In this document: positions 62,749 to 64,000 of the stretch, one piece after another
Layout of the letters: each line of letters starts with the position of its first letter
Numbering within the stretch: position 1 is the first letter of the stretch
Assembly (NCBI GenBank): GCA_902798615.1
Contig: CADBXL010000026.1
Span: forward strand, 1 to 64,000
Reading direction: 5' to 3'
Source: an uncultured Bacteroidales bacterium
GTDB taxonomy: Bacteria; Bacteroidota; Bacteroidia; Bacteroidales; Bacteroidaceae
DNA: 64,000 bases
Notes under the pieces: model-generated
Told to the model about the DNA's origin: nothing
Databases searched by the model: none
The model's input: only the letters and a program-made list of their open reading frames with translations
Program-made: the position numbers and the translations under genes

Positions 62749-64000
62749 TTATTGATGACTTTTTCTAAATAGATGCGTGAACTTCCCGTCATATAGTTTG
62801 CTCAGCCCTTCACGATTATCAATAGCATCTCCCACAACAATCATAGTTGTTAGGGTGAGATGATTATCTTTCATTATCTTCGCAAGGTCTTTTAGCTGTC
62901 CACGATATATACGTTGATCCTTCCATGTCAGTTTATAGCAACAAGCAACAGGGGTTTCAGGCTTATAACCTCCTTCAAGGAGCTCGCTCTGCACCTGTTC
63001 AGCAAGAGAAGCGGAGAGGAATATGCACATCGTACTCTGATGTGAAGCCAACATGTGAAGTTTCTCCTTATCAGGCATAGGAGTACGACCTTCACCACGA
63101 GTGAGAATGATAGTCTGACAACGCTCAGGAATAGTAAACTGACTTCTCAGTTCAGCAGCAGCAGCAAGGAATGAAGAAATGCCAGGGGTGATATGATAGT
63201 CCATTCCGTATTTGTCAAAAAATGCCATCTGTTCCTGTATCGCTCCATAGATACAAGGATCGCCAGTATGCAATCGCACAATCTGCTTGCCCTTGTCATA
63301 AAACTCCTTCATCAACTGAAATTGCTCTTCCAGATCCATATCGGCAGAAGAACGAACAGTAGCACCTGCCTTGGCATAATATGTCAGTTCCTTCGGCACA
63401 AGACTTCCTGCATAGAGTATCAAATCCGCATTCTCAAGGAATCTCTTTCCACGCACGCTGATAAGCTCTGGATCACCAGGACCAGCACCAACGATTTCGA
63501 TGTGAGGGGAGGCCTCTCCCCCCGCCCTCTCCCGTAGAGAGGGAGCCGCTACCGCCCGAACGGAGGCTGCGACTGTCCAGTTCTGTCCTTTCTGCTTTGG
63601 AAGCAAGATTTTCCCTCCACCAATAAGAACTGATGCCTCGCACACGCTTGGAGTTCCTACGTGCTTGCTAACCGTAGCACTTGGATTTGGCACGTCAACC
63701 TCGGCAAGCTGTTCGGATGAATAGAAATTGAACTTATATCCTTCTTCCTGAAGGAACTTCACAACAGGTTCATCTGCCTTTAGGTCTATAGTATTGAAAT
63801 CAACGATACTCTCAGCAAATATCCCAGCCATGCCAATAGCCGTGAACACCTCACTAACCACCTGCTCAACAGGTTCTGCCTGATGTGCAAGTCCAAGCCC
63901 TACATGAACACAACGCGGAACATACTGAACGCATAGAATATCATCATCAAGAATCTCCTCCTGAGGCGAAACGATAATAGCAAGTTTATATTTATCCGAT
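62749..64000 (-). CDS. cbiG-cbiF: CbiG–CbiF fusion, partial (5' end beyond the window)
   Basis: The frame stays open to the window edge, so the start is not seen. The N-terminal part has VHVGLGLAHQAEPVEQVVSE and AGIFAESIVDFNTIDLKADEP, like the C-terminal domain of CbiG (cobalt-precorrin-5A hydrolase). From about 63505 down it is CbiF, the cobalt-precorrin-4 C11-methyltransferase: EIVGAGPGDPELISVRGKR, LYAGSLVPKE, TGDPCIYGAIQEQ, GISSFLAAAAEL. Between the two domains a family-1 short element encodes APSLRERAGGEA in frame. The stop codon lies three bases past a family-2 arm. Confidence 0.92.
   Translation of the reverse strand, partial: SDKYKLAIIVSPQEEILDDDILCVQYVPRCVHVGLGLAHQAEPVEQVVSEVFTAIGMAGIFAESIVDFNTIDLKADEPVVKFLQEEGYKFNFYSSEQLAEVDVPNPSATVSKHVGTPSVCEASVLIGGGKILLPKQKGQNWTVAASVRAVAAPSLRERAGGEASPHIEIVGAGPGDPELISVRGKRFLENADLILYAGSLVPKELTYYAKAGATVRSSADMDLEEQFQLMKEFYDKGKQIVRLHTGDPCIYGAIQEQMAFFDKYGMDYHITPGISSFLAAAAELRSQFTIPERCQTIILTRGEGRTPMPDKEKLHMLASHQSTMCIFLSASLAEQVQSELLEGGYKPETPVACCYKLTWKDQRIYRGQLKDLAKIMKDNHLTLTTMIVVGDAIDNREGLSKLYDGKFTHLFRKSHQ
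63511..63548. repeat. GC-rich element, family 1 short form, at the CbiG/CbiF junction
   Basis: Differs from the 61292 copy by no more than a base or two and is read in the same frame. It sits exactly at the domain linker. Confidence 0.92.

Overview
The window looks like a chromosomal segment from a Bacteroidales bacterium of the Prevotella/Segatella type. The evidence is promoter -7 boxes of the form TAnnTTTG, no clear Shine-Dalgarno sites, a TonB-dependent receptor with a SusD-free vitamin B12 locus, secreted GH31/GH3 glycosidases and family-typical proteins. This placement is inference; no rRNA or tRNA gene is present to confirm it.

Layout. (1) 1-32548, nearly all on the minus strand, is a large capsule/exopolysaccharide locus. 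It reads from a galacturonokinase-like kinase (31406-32548) through UDP-sugar enzymes, a UDP-N-acetyl-L-fucosamine set (CapE/CapF/CapG = FnlA/B/C), a LicD/cytidylyltransferase decoration set, a flippase, a polymerase, about seven glycosyltransferases and two initiating phosphosugar transferases, to a cupin-mannose-6-phosphate isomerase fusion (716-2047). Three GxxExxY nuclease-fold genes sit inside it, each bracketed by its own inverted short repeats. (2) 33150-38677, plus strand: a secreted GH31 alpha-xylosidase-like enzyme with a PA14 insert and a GH3 beta-glucosidase. (3) 38678-40638: about 2 kb without genes, filled with palindromic elements, three of which share the same 18-bp ends around different interiors. 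(4) 40639-48669: a sodium/solute symporter, mfd (frame broken by a 25-bp tandem duplication), a polyprenol-phosphate mannose synthase, a Dabb protein and trigger factor. (5) 48868-64000: a cobalamin locus. A B12 riboswitch leads into btuB-like receptor, lipoprotein CbiK, CobI/CbiL and BtuF-like protein on the plus strand. A minus-strand operon carries CbiG-CbiF, CbiJ-CbiD, a BtuC-like permease and CobB/CbiA. Between the two arms lie a solo MNT-type nucleotidyltransferase, a gene fragment, a DUF4419 protein, a 365-bp MITE-like element and a decayed YafQ-type toxin-antitoxin pair.

The most unusual feature is a set of short GC-rich palindromic repeats (four families, more than 15 copies) that lie inside protein-coding genes without breaking the frame. 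In the B12 region, paired inverted copies surround a spacer that carries the start codon of the next gene, so that three unrelated proteins begin with a similar element-encoded peptide (…LAPWGEGARRAGEG), one lipoprotein signal peptide is partly built from a repeat arm, and one protein ends in a repeat-encoded tail and stop codon. This recalls the Rickettsia palindromic elements, but here the elements also seem to supply starts and stops. A second theme is the pairing of GxxExxY genes with REP-like repeats, resembling the RAYT/REP relationship. Limits: coordinates of repeats were read by eye, and all family calls are from recognised motifs, not searches.
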